From: Arthrobacter sp. OVS8
GTDB lineage: Bacteria; Actinomycetota; Actinomycetes; Actinomycetales; Micrococcaceae
Reading direction: 5' to 3'
Assembly: GCA_028370155.1 (NCBI GenBank)
Contig: CP116670.1
Location: forward strand, 3,410,001 to 3,474,000
Length of the DNA: 64,000 nt
Part shown: one piece after another, positions 39,755 to 49,397 of the stretch
Position numbering within the stretch: the stretch's first letter is position 1
How the letters are laid out: each line of letters opens with the position of its first letter
Translations under genes and position numbers: made by a program
Notes under the pieces: model-generated
What the model was told of the DNA's origin: nothing
What the model saw: only the letters and a program-made list of their open reading frames with translations
Database searches by the model: none

Positions 39755-40321
39755 ATGTCCCAGCACAACATTGCCGGTAAGAAAGTCGCCTTCCTGCTCA
39801 CCGACGGCGTGGAGCAGGTGGAACTGACCAGCCCCTGGAACGCCGTGAAGGAGGCCGGCGGCGAGCCCACCCTGGTGGCGCCCAAGCGCGGGACGCTGCA
39901 GGGCTACGACGGCACTGAGAAGGGGCAGACGTTCGACGTCGACCTCGCGGCCTCCGAGGCCAACGCCGCTGATTTCCATGCCCTTGTGATCCCCGGCGGC
40001 GTGGTCAACGCGGACCATCTCCGCGCCGACAAGGACGCCCAGGCTTTCACCCGGGCCTTCTTCGAGCAGCACAAGCCGGTGGCCTCGATCTGCCACGGCC
40101 CCTGGCTGCTGATCGACGCCGGCGTCATCAACGGCCGGAACGTCACCTCCTACCACACGCTCCAGACCGACCTGAAGAATGCCGGCGCCAACTGGAGTGA
40201 CCAGGAAGTGGTGGTGGACCAGGGGCTGGTAACCAGCCGGAACCCGCACGACCTTCCCGCCTTCAACGACAAACTGCTGGAGGAAATCGAGGAAGGCGAG
40301 CACGCCGGACAGACGGCCTGA
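39755..40321 (+). CDS. DJ-1/PfpI family protein (YhbO-like)
   Basis: A 188-residue type-1 glutamine-amidotransferase-like protein. The nucleophile elbow ASICHGPWLLIDAG with Cys near residue 113 and the start KKVAFLLTDGVEQVEL match the PfpI/YhbO group. These are stress-linked deglycases, glyoxalases or proteases; the exact activity is debated in the family. ATG 39755 follows AGAGGAGG. The gene is intact. Confidence 0.85.
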   Translation: MSQHNIAGKKVAFLLTDGVEQVELTSPWNAVKEAGGEPTLVAPKRGTLQGYDGTEKGQTFDVDLAASEANAADFHALVIPGGVVNADHLRADKDAQAFTRAFFEQHKPVASICHGPWLLIDAGVINGRNVTSYHTLQTDLKNAGANWSDQEVVVDQGLVTSRNPHDLPAFNDKLLEEIEEGEHAGQTA

Positions 40322-40466
40322 GCGGCGGCAATGCCCTGAAGCGGGGACTGCGGCGGAGGCCTACCGTGAATGCACGATTTGGGGCAGGATATGCCATGTA
40401 AATGTGCGCCGGCCGCGCCGCACCATGGCACGCTTGCCGGCATCCCAGCTGCAAGGAGTCCCGGAT

Positions 40467-40886
40467 ATGACCACGCTGAATCCGTACCTGAGTTTCCGCG
40501 ACAACGCCAAGGAAGCCATGACCTTCTACCAGTCGGTCTTCGGCGGTGAACTGAACATGAGCACCTTCGGCGAATACCACGCCAGCGAGGATCCGGCCGA
40601 GCAGGACAAGATCATGCACGCCATGCTGACCACTGACAGAGGCATGGTGCTGATGGGCGCGGACACGCCCAACGGGATGGACTTCACGCCCGGCAGCAGC
40701 ATCTCCGTGTCCGTGAGCGGCTCGGACGAAGCCGAACTGCGAGGCTACTTCGACAAGCTCGCCGAAAGCGGAAACGTGACAGTTCCCATGGAGAAAGCGC
40801 CGTGGGGAGATGTCTTCGGCATGTGCACGGACAAGTTCGGTACTGACTGGCTGGTCAACGTCGGTCCTGAGGCCGGCCAGGGCTAA
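40467..40886 (+). CDS. VOC family protein (PhnB/glyoxalase-like)
   Basis: A 139-residue vicinal-oxygen-chelate domain of the PhnB-like type. The start LNPYLSFRDNAKEAMTFYQSVFGGEL and the end WGDVFGMCTDKFGTDWLVNV are characteristic. Members are often annotated as 3-demethylubiquinone methyltransferase-like; the real activity is unknown. The ATG follows AAGGAG. Confidence 0.85.
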   Translation: MTTLNPYLSFRDNAKEAMTFYQSVFGGELNMSTFGEYHASEDPAEQDKIMHAMLTTDRGMVLMGADTPNGMDFTPGSSISVSVSGSDEAELRGYFDKLAESGNVTVPMEKAPWGDVFGMCTDKFGTDWLVNVGPEAGQG

Positions 40887-41016
40887 GGCGGGCCCGGCGC
40901 GGCCTCATGCAAGGCCGCGCTCCGCCGTATTCCCCTCCCGCCGGGGCGCGGCTATCCTGAAGGCGGCCGGGACACAGCGTCATCGAGTCCACCTGTCCGG
41001 CCCAGAGAGGCACGCC

Positions 41017-41226
41017 ATGACCGAGAAGCTGCACATCACGCCGGAGGATGAGTTCCCGGAGGACCTCAGCAAGGTGGGGGACAAGGACCTGCAGGTCCTA
41101 GACAGCCAGGTCCAGCGGCAGCTGGACTACGAGTACGTGGCCGAGGGCGAACCGAATCCGGAGACCGAGTTCAGGCACTACGACCTTGACGAGGAGTTCA
41201 GCGAGCGGGACAAGCGAGAGGACTGA
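41017..41226 (+). CDS. Small acidic conserved hypothetical protein
   Basis: A 69-residue, very acidic, charged protein (for example VGDKDLQVLDSQVQRQLDYEYVAEGEPNPETEF). The ATG follows AGAGAGG. No domain is known. It lies between the VOC gene and the hydrolase pair. Probably real by codon pattern and ribosome site. Confidence 0.5.
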   Translation: MTEKLHITPEDEFPEDLSKVGDKDLQVLDSQVQRQLDYEYVAEGEPNPETEFRHYDLDEEFSERDKRED

Positions 41227-41240
41227 CCGGCGGAATTCTG

Positions 41241-41253
41241 TCAGTATGCTTAG
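41241..41253. promoter_or_regulatory. Palindrome-like motif TCAGTATGCTTAG, copy 2
   Basis: The second copy of the TCAG-ATGCTTA core, about 50 bases before the hydrolase gene at 41302. It is less symmetric than copies at 39632 and 61186. Confidence 0.3.
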
Positions 41254-41301
41254 CGGACGCTGATACGCGGCGCGGAAGCACCGGACAGAAAAGAGCCCAC
41301 C

Positions 41302-42111
41302 ATGAGCAGGCCCGACCGTCTAGAGATCGAGGCCGCAGGCCATGTGGGACATGTGTTCGTCTCCGCGGGCCACGCCGGCCCGCACGACGGCGGGGCGGCG
41401 CGCCCCGCCGTCGTGCTGATCCACGGGATCGGCGTCTCGCACCGCTATCTCGGCCGGCTCCACCGGCTGCTGGCGGAGTCAGCCGACACGTACTCGATCG
41501 ACCTCCCCGGCTTCGGAGCGACGCCACACCCGGAAAACACTCTCACGGTCCCGGACCACGCCACTTACATCCTTGGGGCGCTGGAGCAGCTGGGTGTCCT
41601 GGAGTTCGTGCTGGTCGGACACTCAATGGGCACCCAGTTCGCGATTGAGGCCGCACTTCAGCAGCCCGAGCGCGTGTCCCGTCTGGTCCTGATGGCGCCG
41701 GTGGTCGATGCGAAGCGGCGCACCGTCATGCAGCAGGCCCTCGCACTCGGCCGGGACAGCCTGTTCTTCGAAAGCCCGTCCGCCAACGCCCTCGTCTTCA
41801 CCGACTATCTCCGCTGTGGGCCCGTCTGGTACCTGAAGACCCTGCGCGTCATGATGGGCTACCCCACGGAGCAGAAGATTGCCGGAGTCGCCGCCCCGGT
41901 CCTGGTGGTGCGCGGCGCGAACGACCCTGTCGCCTCGGCTGACTGGTGCCGACGCCTTGCCTCCCACGCGGCCGAGGGGCAGCTGCTCGAAGTCGCAGGC
42001 ACCGGGCACGTCGTGCAGCACAACCGCTCCGTGGAAGTGGCGGCAGCCATCCTGGAATTTGCCGGGATCCGCCAGGACGCCGGGGAGGCCTCCCAAGGAC
42101 ACCCGGCGTGA
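41302..42111 (+). CDS. Alpha/beta hydrolase
   Basis: An intact 269-residue alpha/beta-hydrolase. Visible are VVLIHGIGVSHRYLG, IDLPGFGATPHP, the nucleophile elbow VGHSMGTQFAIEA, the acid region VVRGANDPVAS and the His in VAGTGHVVQHN. It resembles lipase/esterase or C-C hydrolases of secondary metabolism. The stop overlaps the GTG of the next hydrolase (GTGA), so the two are coupled. Confidence 0.85.
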   Translation: MSRPDRLEIEAAGHVGHVFVSAGHAGPHDGGAARPAVVLIHGIGVSHRYLGRLHRLLAESADTYSIDLPGFGATPHPENTLTVPDHATYILGALEQLGVLEFVLVGHSMGTQFAIEAALQQPERVSRLVLMAPVVDAKRRTVMQQALALGRDSLFFESPSANALVFTDYLRCGPVWYLKTLRVMMGYPTEQKIAGVAAPVLVVRGANDPVASADWCRRLASHAAEGQLLEVAGTGHVVQHNRSVEVAAAILEFAGIRQDAGEASQGHPA

Positions 42112-42832
42112 GCGGGGTGTTGAGCGGGGTGCTGCAATCCGCCCGCTGGTGGGTCCAGGACTATCTGTATGCCGCGGGCGGCAGATCCTCAGCGCCGCCT
42201 CCCGCACCAAGCCGGAGGATTTCCTCGGCGGGACCGGACGCCCCGTCGTGATGATCCCGGGAGTGTACGAGGACTGGCGCTTTATGCTGCCGCTCGCGAG
42301 GAGGCTTCATGAGGCCGGCCATCCGGTGCATGTGCTGGCGCTGCTGCGCCGGAACCGGCACGCGGTGCCCAAGACCGCGGATCTGATCGCCGGATACATC
42401 AGGGAGCGTGAACTGACGGACGCGATGATCGTCGCGCACAGCAAGGGCGGACTGATCGGCAAATTCGTGATGATGCAGCTCGATCCGGAGCGCCGGATCG
42501 CGGGCATGGTGGCGGTCTGCACGCCGTTCTCCGGATCGCGGTACGCGTCGTTCATGTTGCTGCCGAGCCTGCGCGCCTTCTCGCCCCGGAGTGCGGTGAC
42601 CATGCAGCTCGCCCGGGAGGAACGCGTCAACCAGCACATCACTTCGGTCTACGGGCGCTTTGACCCGCACATCCCTGAGGGCAGTGTGCTGCCCGGAGCC
42701 CGGAACATCCAGCTGGACACCGCGGGGCACTTCCGGATCCTGGCCGATGAGGTCACCGTCCGGACCATCCTCGACATCGCGGCCGCGCCGGAGCGCCGAG
42801 AGTTGCCGGACGTACGGCCACGGGACGGCTAG
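42108..42832 (+). CDS. Lipase-like alpha/beta hydrolase, frameshifted
   Basis: A roughly 242-residue hydrolase of the triacylglycerol-lipase-like type. After one G is added near 42183 (AGGQILSAASRTKP) the chain runs GRPVVMIPGVYEDWRFMLPLA, with the nucleophile elbow VAHSKGGLIGKFV, the YGRFDPHIP region and the His in DTAGHFRILADE. The serine sits in AHSKG instead of GHSMG, as in lipases of this type. It is coupled to the previous hydrolase and may act on the same substrate. Confidence 0.75.
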
Positions 42833-42889
42833 TCTGTCAGTGAACTTATCAATTTCCGGACCCCGGACTGACTTTTCAATGGATCCAGC

Positions 42890-44926
42890 ATGTCTCTTCG
42901 CAGGCCAACTCCCGCGCCCGCGGCCTCGCCCCACGTTGCCGACGGCATACCCCGGAGCTCCTTGTCAGGGCCCTGTCCGCAACGTCCGAAATTTCGCTGA
43001 TCACGGACGCGGCGCAGAACATCCTGCACGCCAGCCGCTCCTTCAGCACCATCACCGGGTACTCGGAAGCCGAGGTGCTGGGCACTAACTGCCGGATCCT
43101 CCAGGGCCGGGCACCGCGCCGGAGGCCGCCGCGACCATCCGGGACGCGTTGGCGCGCGGGGAACAGTTCCGCGGCGACATCCTCAACTACCGCAAGGACG
43201 GATCACCGTTCTGGAACGCACTGACCATCACCCCGCTCCTGGACGAAAACGGTCAGGTCACACACTTCGTCAGCGTGCAGCGCGACATTAATGCCCGGAT
43301 GGCGCTGCACGAACAGCTCCGTTTCCAGGCCACCCACGATCAGCTGACCGGCCTGCCCAACCGTGCGGCCCTGGACGGGCACCTCGCCAGGGTGCTGGAT
43401 CCCGACGGCGGTTCCCGGCCCGCCGTCGCCGTCGGACTGATTGACCTGGACCGGTTCAAGGAAGTGAACAACTCCCTCGGCCACGAGGCCGGCGACGCCA
43501 TCCTGAAAAGCTGGGCCGCCAGGATGCAGGCGCGGCTCCAGCCGGCCGAGTTCCTCGCCCGGATGGGCGGCGACGAATTTGTGCTCGTGGTTGAAGGGGC
43601 AGGCGGGGATGACGCCGCGGCGACGTTGGGCGGCGTGCTCCGCCGGCTCGGCCGCAGTGTCGACGAACCATTTGAAGCGGGCGGGGAAACGATTTCCCTG
43701 ACCATGAGCGCGGGTTTGGCCTGCTCGCCCCGGGACGGCAACGACATGCGCACCCTGCTGCGCGGCGCCGACGCCGCCCTCAACGTGGCCAAAGCCCGAT
43801 CCGCGGGAACGCACGGCTGGTGGGAACTGGCCGGGAACGCGGCGGACGCCGAGGCGTCTCCGGCCCCCGTGCCGACGGCCGGCGCACCCGCCGGGGTGGG
43901 TGCGGCGCCCGGGCCGGCCAGCGACGTCGTTGCCTCGTACAGGGAGCAGCTGTTCGACGGCGGGCTGGAGATGTTCATGCAGCCCGTCGTGGACCTTCAC
44001 GCCGGAAGCGTCCACCTGTTCGAGTCCCTGGCCCGGCTGCGGCTGCGCGACGGCAGCCTTGTACCGCCGGCAGCCTTCCTTCCGCACCTCAGCGCGGCAG
44101 AGACGGACAGGCTGTTCAGGGTGGGACTTGATCAGGTGCTGGCCCGCCTCGCGGCCTGGGACGGGCTGGAGCTGTCCGCCAAGGTCTCCATCAACATTGC
44201 CCCGTCCAGCCTGCTGGACCCGGACTGCCCGCGTTTCGTCGAAGAAGCGCTCCGCCGGCACACGATCGCGCCGCCGCGGCTGGTCCTGGAGCTACTGGAA
44301 ACCGAAACCACGGACTGGGACCTGCTCCGGGGGCCCCTGGACCGCCTGGTCGAGCTGGGCGTCGGACTCGCCATGGATGATCTCGGCGCGGGCTACAGCA
44401 GCCTGAAGCGACTGTCCATGCTGCCCTTCACGGCGGTCAAAATCGACCGGGACATGCTCACCGGCCTGCGGACCAGCCCGCTGGAGACCCTCAGCCTGAT
44501 CGCCACCCTGGTGCAGATCGGCAGGGATTTCGACCTGTCTGTCGTGGCTGAGGGGCTCGAGGACCTCGGCATGACCGAAGCCGTGGCCGTGCTCGGAGCC
44601 CGGTACGGCCAGGGCTACCATCTAGCACGCCCGATGCCTGCCGCCGAGGTGCCCGGCTGGACGGCGGGCTTCGAATCGCGCGAATCCCCCGCCAGGTCAC
44701 CACGGCCCTCGGAGCCCTGGCCTTCCACTGGAAGTTCCTTCGCCTCGGTTCCCCGCACCCGCACCGCCTCCAGGACTGCCCTTTCACGGACTACCTGGAG
44801 TCCCGCGGCGGACGGCGGGGCGACGTCCACCGCTGGCACGCGCAGCAGCACCGGGCCGACAGCAGTTCCGGCGCCAGCCGGATGATCGTGGACTGGCTGA
44901 TCCGCGAAATCCGGCGCGGGGCTTAG
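42890..44926 (+). CDS. LOV-GGDEF-EAL protein (blue-light-type c-di-GMP enzyme), three frameshifts
   Basis: A roughly 680-residue signalling protein after one-base repairs near 42955, 43110 and 44690. Residues about 25-140 form a LOV-type PAS domain with the flavin-adduct cysteine in GTNCRILQG (Cys68) plus NYRKDG, FWN and the conserved Gln in SVQRDIN. The GGDEF domain (MGGDEFVLV, about 228-232) is intact and lacks an RxxD I-site. The EAL-type domain has ESL for EAL, a conserved MDDLGAGYSSLKRL, VKIDR and VVAEGLE. A further 75 residues with HPH, DCPF and HRWHAQQH resemble a Cys/His metal-binding extension. Confidence 0.8.
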
Positions 44927-45692
44927 ACGTCGAAGTGCGTCCTGGCCGCCCCTTGCCCAGTGATTCCACGACGCCGGCGGCCACCACATGCAGCTTGATG
45001 TTGCGCGCGCTGGACGCGGCCTTGAGGAGCTCAAAGGCCTCGTCCTGGCTGCAGCGGTTCTGCGCCATGATGATGCCCACCGCGACGTCGATGCCGGTCC
45101 GTGTCTCCAGGGTGGCCCTGAGGTTCGCGGCCGTGTCGCTGTAGTTCGCGAAACGCACGGCGAGGCGCAGCGCCATGGACGTTTGGCTCACGAAGTTCCG
45201 GGCCAGGTCCATCGCCCTGCCGTCGAACCGGCCGGACCGGTGCGAGTACAGGTTGAGCGCCGCACGGGTGTCGCCGTCCAGCAGGAACGGAAGGGCCAGA
45301 ATCGAACGGACGCCGTGGCCCCGGACGGTGGCGGCGTATTGCGGCCAGCGTCCGCAATCCTCAAGGTCGCGGATATGAACCGTTTCCTGTTCCCGGGAGG
45401 CCGTCACGCACGGGCCGTCGCCGAAGGTGTACTGGATTTCGTCCATGGCCTGGGCGGCCGGGCTGCTGCTGGCCACCGTCGCGGCTTTGCGGTGCCGGAA
45501 GAGCGTGATCCCGCAGAGGATTTCGTCACCGGGCTCCGAGAGGCTGCCGGCGGATACGCGCGCCAGTTCGCCCAGGAACTCCTCTACGTCGGAGCTGCTG
45601 AGCACCAGTTCATTGAAGTGCTGATTGGTTGATGTTGCGTCTGTGTAAGCTGCGGTTGATTCGCTAACCACTGTCTCGTCGTGCCGTTTCAC
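44923..45692 (-). CDS. GAF-ANTAR transcription antitermination regulator, frameshifted at 3' end
   Basis: A roughly 255-residue GAF plus ANTAR protein. The GAF part holds GDGPCVTASREQETVHIRDL and HGVRSILALPFLLDGDTRAALNLY. The ANTAR helices end GIDVAVGIIMAQNRCSQDEAFELLKAAS. ANTAR domains bind paired RNA hairpins and prevent termination. As sequenced the frame runs past its end; one G near 44955 restores the terminal RTHFDV and a TAA at 44923-44925. Its stop overlaps the LOV-EAL stop. It starts at 45692. Confidence 0.8.
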
Positions 45693-45893
45693 TCAGGTCA
45701 AAACGATCCGGACGGGCCACCGACGTGCGGGAAGCTGCAACGGCGGGCGGCCGGATCGAAGAACAATCCAACGGCCCGCTGCAGAACCGTACCGGAAAAT
45801 TATATACAGCCGTTCTGCGCCTTTCCTCACGGAACCGCCCGCTGCCAAACCGGGCATAAAGGCCCTCACGTCCGGAGGGTTCCTGACAGATAG
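45681..45893 (+). CDS. Possible small Cys/His protein in the region 45693-45987
   Basis: A 70-residue open frame with the pattern CAFPHGTARCQTGHKGPH, similar to actinobacterial small C..H..C..GH.GPH proteins. It overlaps the ANTAR gene start on the other strand by 12 bases and has no clear ribosome site. The rest of the 295-base interval before 45988 contains no clear terminator or repeat. The frame may be chance. Confidence 0.25.
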   Translation: MPFHSGQNDPDGPPTCGKLQRRAAGSKNNPTARCRTVPENYIQPFCAFPHGTARCQTGHKGPHVRRVPDR

Positions 45894-45987
45894 TGGGAGG
45901 AAGAGGCCAATCGGTCAATTTCCCAGCCCGCGGAGCGCACTCCTGGATGGAGGCCACGGCCGGCACCTCGAGTGGAAAGCCTTACCG

Positions 45988-47339
45988 ATGAGCATTTTCG
46001 AAGACAGGGTCGACGCCGGCCGGCAACTGGGCCGACGGCTCGCGGACCTGCGGGGTCAGGACATTGTGGTTCTGGGGTTGCCGCGCGGCGGCGTCCCGGT
46101 GGCCTTCGAAGTCGCCGCCGCCCTCGACGCGCCGCTGGACGTGATCGTGGTGCGGAAGCTGGGACTTCCCTACCAGCCCGAGCTTGCCATGGGCGCCATC
46201 GGGGAGGGCGGGGCCCGCGTACTGGAGGAACGCGTGCTGGCCCATGCCCGGGTCAGTGACACGGAGTTGCAGGCGGTCGAGGACCATGAACGCGCTGTCC
46301 TGGAGAACCGGGTGGCCCGGTTCCGGAAGGGCAGGACCCGGCAGGAGCTCACCGGGCGCATCGCCGTGATAGTCGACGACGGGATCGCTACCGGGTCCAC
46401 GGCCAGGGTCGCCTGCCGGGTCGCCCGGCAGCTCGGTGCCGCGAGGGTCATCCTCGCTGTTCCGGTGGCCCCCGCCGACACCCTCAGGAGCCTGACCGAG
46501 CCCGACGAAATCGTCTGCCTCGCCACCCCGCACCAGTTCTCCGCGGTGGGCTACCACTACCGCGATTTCTCGCCCACCGAGGACGACGAAGTGGTGCAGT
46601 TGCTCGACGCGGCTGCCAAGCGCCTGCGGAATTCGCAGCCGGCGCCGTGGAAGCCGTCCACGGCCGGTGCGGAGGACCCGGCGGAGGTCGACGAGGAAGT
46701 CGAGATCCCGTCGCGCGGGGTGCGGCTCCAAGGCCAGCTGCACCTGCCGGTCCCGGCCCGGGGGTGGTGCTGTTCGCGCACGGCAGCGGCAGCAGCCGCC
46801 ACAGCCCGCGGAACAGGTATGTTGCCGGGGTGCTCCAGCAGGCCGGGCTCGGCACACTGCTGCTGGATCTCCTGACCCCGGCGGAGGAACGGCACCGGGC
46901 CAACGTCTTCGACATCGAACTGCTGGCCCGCCGGCTGTCCTCAGCCACGGACTGGCTCGCCTCGCGGCAGGACACGGCCTCCTGCACCATCGGCTATTTC
47001 GGTGCCAGCACCGGTGCCGGGGCCGCGCTCTGGGCAGCCTCAGAACCAACTGCCAGGATCGATGCCGTCGTCTCCCGCGGCGGCCGCCCTGACCTAGCCG
47101 GGCCCAGGTTATCCGCCGTCCGGGCCCCCACGCTCCTGATCGTGGGCAGCTATGACTACGAAGTGCTGGAACTCAACCGCAAGGCGAAGTCCATGATGCG
47201 CTGTCCCAACCAGCTGGCCGTGGTCCAGGGCGCCACGCATCTCTTTGAAGAACCCGGCACGCTGGCGGCGGCGGCCATCCTCGCCAGGGACTGGTTCATC
47301 GACTACCTGCTGCAGGCTGACACCGAACCGCAGAGGTAG
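45988..47339 (+). CDS. Phosphoribosyltransferase-dienelactone-hydrolase fusion, frameshifted
   Basis: A roughly 450-residue two-domain protein. Domain one is a phosphoribosyltransferase fold with VVLGLPRGGVPVAFEVA and the PRPP loop IAVIVDDGIATGSTARVA. Domain two is an alpha/beta-hydrolase of the dienelactone-hydrolase type (VVLFAHGSGSSRHSPRNRYVA, nucleophile region GYFGASTGAGAALWA, acid region LIVGSYDYEVLELN, His in GATHLFEEPG). The frame breaks near 46762; one added G joins the domains. The natural substrate is unknown. It is monocistronic and convergent with the membrane gene at 47345. Confidence 0.8.
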
Positions 47340-47344
47340 GCGTG

Positions 47345-48094
47345 TCAGACCCCGTGGACCTTGTGGTTGCCGCCGGCCCGGTGGCGGAAGGCGTAGATCA
47401 GCAGTGCCACCCCGGCGAGCACCAGCAGCACAGGGACGAAAAATTCGCTGGCGGTGAGCAGCGCCGTGGACTGCAAGGCGAAGATGAGCCCCAGCACGGC
47501 CAGGACCGCGGCCGGAATCAGCGGCCACTTCATCCGTGAAGGTTCCGCTGCCGCGGTCTGACCCGGCTGACCCTGCTGGCCGGGGAAAGCTGCAGGCGGC
47601 CCCGGGCTGTGCTCGGGTCGGACGGGAACCAGGGACAGCGCCCCGAACGTGGCAGCCAGACCCAGGAACAGCACCGCGGCAACGGGCATGCCTTCCCAGG
47701 CCGGCGGGAGGGCCACGACGAGTGACAGTGTCAGCATCACCCCGCAGGGGATCAGCGCCCACCAGTTGGCGGGTTCACGCACGTACACCGCGCCGAAGCC
47801 TGCGCCCATGAACAGGAACAGAGCGGCGCCCGCCCCGTACGCCGCCGGGCCCGGCCAGAGCTGGGTGATCAGGATGACCGCCGCCAGGCCCAGAAAGACC
47901 GAGCCGGGAATGGCGGCCCACCAGTCAGCGCGGCTGCGGAAGAACACGGTCAGGAACGCGGTTCCGGCTGCCGCGAAAATGAGCGGCCACACGAGGGCCG
48001 CGCTATCGAGGATCCCGAGCAGATCCAGCAGCAACAGGACGCCGGCCGCCATCAGTGCGATGCCGGCGATGATGCTGGTTTTGGCCGAACTCAC
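47345..48094 (-). CDS. Polytopic membrane protein, conserved hypothetical
   Basis: A 249-residue protein with about seven hydrophobic segments and two WWA-type turns (RADWWAAIPGS and PANWWALIPCG) in repeated positions, suggesting internal duplication. The last pair of helices frames a Pro/Gly/Gln-rich loop. It resembles LiaI/LiaF-type membrane domains only loosely. GTG 48094 overlaps the preceding gene stop (GTGA). Confidence 0.6.
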   Translation of the reverse strand: MSSAKTSIIAGIALMAAGVLLLLDLLGILDSAALVWPLIFAAAGTAFLTVFFRSRADWWAAIPGSVFLGLAAVILITQLWPGPAAYGAGAALFLFMGAGFGAVYVREPANWWALIPCGVMLTLSLVVALPPAWEGMPVAAVLFLGLAATFGALSLVPVRPEHSPGPPAAFPGQQGQPGQTAAAEPSRMKWPLIPAAVLAVLGLIFALQSTALLTASEFFVPVLLVLAGVALLIYAFRHRAGGNHKVHGV

Positions 48095-48776
48095 GGTGTG
48101 CCTCCCTCCGCCCGGGACTTGATGCCCAGGAGCATGCGCCGTTCCATAACAAACTGCACGGGTTCCAGCAAGGGCCGGAGGATGAGTCCCACGGGCAGGG
48201 GAGCATAGTCATACCGCGTCCGGGACAGCAGCCGCGTGGTGCGCTCACCGACGGGTTCCAGCACGAACGTCCAGCCGATCTGCAGCCGCGGACCTGCGGC
48301 GGGAGCGCCGGGTGGGATGGCGCTCCCGGTGAGCGGATCCACGGTGCCGCCGAGGGCCAGCACGGAGCCGGTCACGATCTGCCGCACCGGAATCCCGACG
48401 TCGGGGCCCAGCGGAATGACGTCGCCGACGTCGAGCCTCTGGTGTTCGGGAAGGATCCGGTCGGCGCTGTGGATGCCGAGGCCGGCGGCGTTCTCCAGCA
48501 GATCGTAGCTGTACATTCCGCCGCGTCCGGCGCCCAGCTGGACGAGCCACGGCCAGACGCTCGCGGCCGGTGCGCTGATGGTGACGGCACGGGTACTCTG
48601 CATCCGCGGCGTCGGAACGAGGTCATCGCCGGGAAGCGGGCGGCGGCTTCCTGGGTGCTTGCACCCCACCGCAACAGCCGGGGCCGGACTGCCAGGACGT
48701 AGCAGGCGGCCGCTGCCGCCGCGGCAAGGCCCGCCAGGGGGCCGCGGAGCCGGAGGGATGCAGGGGCCCGGTTCAT
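48091..48776 (-). CDS. SRPBCC-type protein with N-terminal membrane anchor, frameshifted
   Basis: A roughly 228-residue protein. An N-terminal helix (GPLAGLAAAAAAACYVLAV) precedes a START/SRPBCC-like domain with RAVTISAPAASVWPWLVQLGAGRGG and the C-terminal SRTRYDYAPLPVG, typical of polyketide-cyclase/Aha1-like ligand folds. One C near 48630 restores RFPGDDLVPTP. It lies between two coupled genes in the usp-SRPBCC-membrane cluster. Confidence 0.7.
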
Positions 48777-49237
48777 CCGCCTGTCCGTGTTTTGCCCGTG
48801 TCCTCACCGACGACGAGGACCGGGCAGTGGGCATGGGCCGCGCAGGCGCCGCTGACCGACCCCATGATTTGCGCGAGGAAGCCGCCGCGGCCCCGTCGGC
48901 CGACCACCAGGAGCTGGGCGTCCCGGCTCTCCTCCACCAGGACCTTCGCCGGCGGGCCGAACTTCACGGTCCGGGTCAGTCCCTCGGGCACATCGCCGCC
49001 GAAGGCCCGGTCCAGGGACTCATCGACGAGGCGCTTCGCCGTCTCTTCCAGCTCCGTGGTGGTGGGGGAACTCTCTTCGGGCAGATGGGAGGCCAGGAAA
49101 AGATCCGAGGTGCCAAGGCAGGTGACCACCGCCAGCGGCGCGTCGAGGCTCCTGGCCAAGCGCCCGGCGAGCCGCAGCGCCGTCGTCGAGAAATCCGAAC
49201 CGTCCACACCCACGACTATCCGCTGATCAGCGTTCAT
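48773..49237 (-). CDS. Universal stress protein (UspA family)
   Basis: An intact 154-residue Usp. The start RIVVGVDGSDFSTTALRLA and the ATP-binding signature GRRGRGGFLAQIMGSVSGACAAHAHCPVLVV (GxxGxG...GS pattern) are diagnostic. It probably binds ATP and acts under starvation or oxidative stress. The stop overlaps the next gene start. Confidence 0.9.
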   Translation of the reverse strand: MNADQRIVVGVDGSDFSTTALRLAGRLARSLDAPLAVVTCLGTSDLFLASHLPEESSPTTTELEETAKRLVDESLDRAFGGDVPEGLTRTVKFGPPAKVLVEESRDAQLLVVGRRGRGGFLAQIMGSVSGACAAHAHCPVLVVGEDTGKTRTGG

Positions 49238-49397
49238 GGCCCCCAGCCTGCCCGGTCCGCCCGGCAGCGCCTAGGGCCAAAAGTCACCCGGGAAGCCGCC
49301 CGGCGCCCGGAGCGCTGGGCCTGGGGCTGTGCACCGTCCGCCGTCCCCTCTAGGGTGGAACAAACCCCGCCACACAACCCCACCCCAAGGAGTGCTG

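Noticed and set aside
45664-45966. A 100-codon minus-strand open frame upstream of the PRT fusion
   Set aside because: No ribosome site or recognisable domain; it overlaps the ANTAR gene start region in a different frame.
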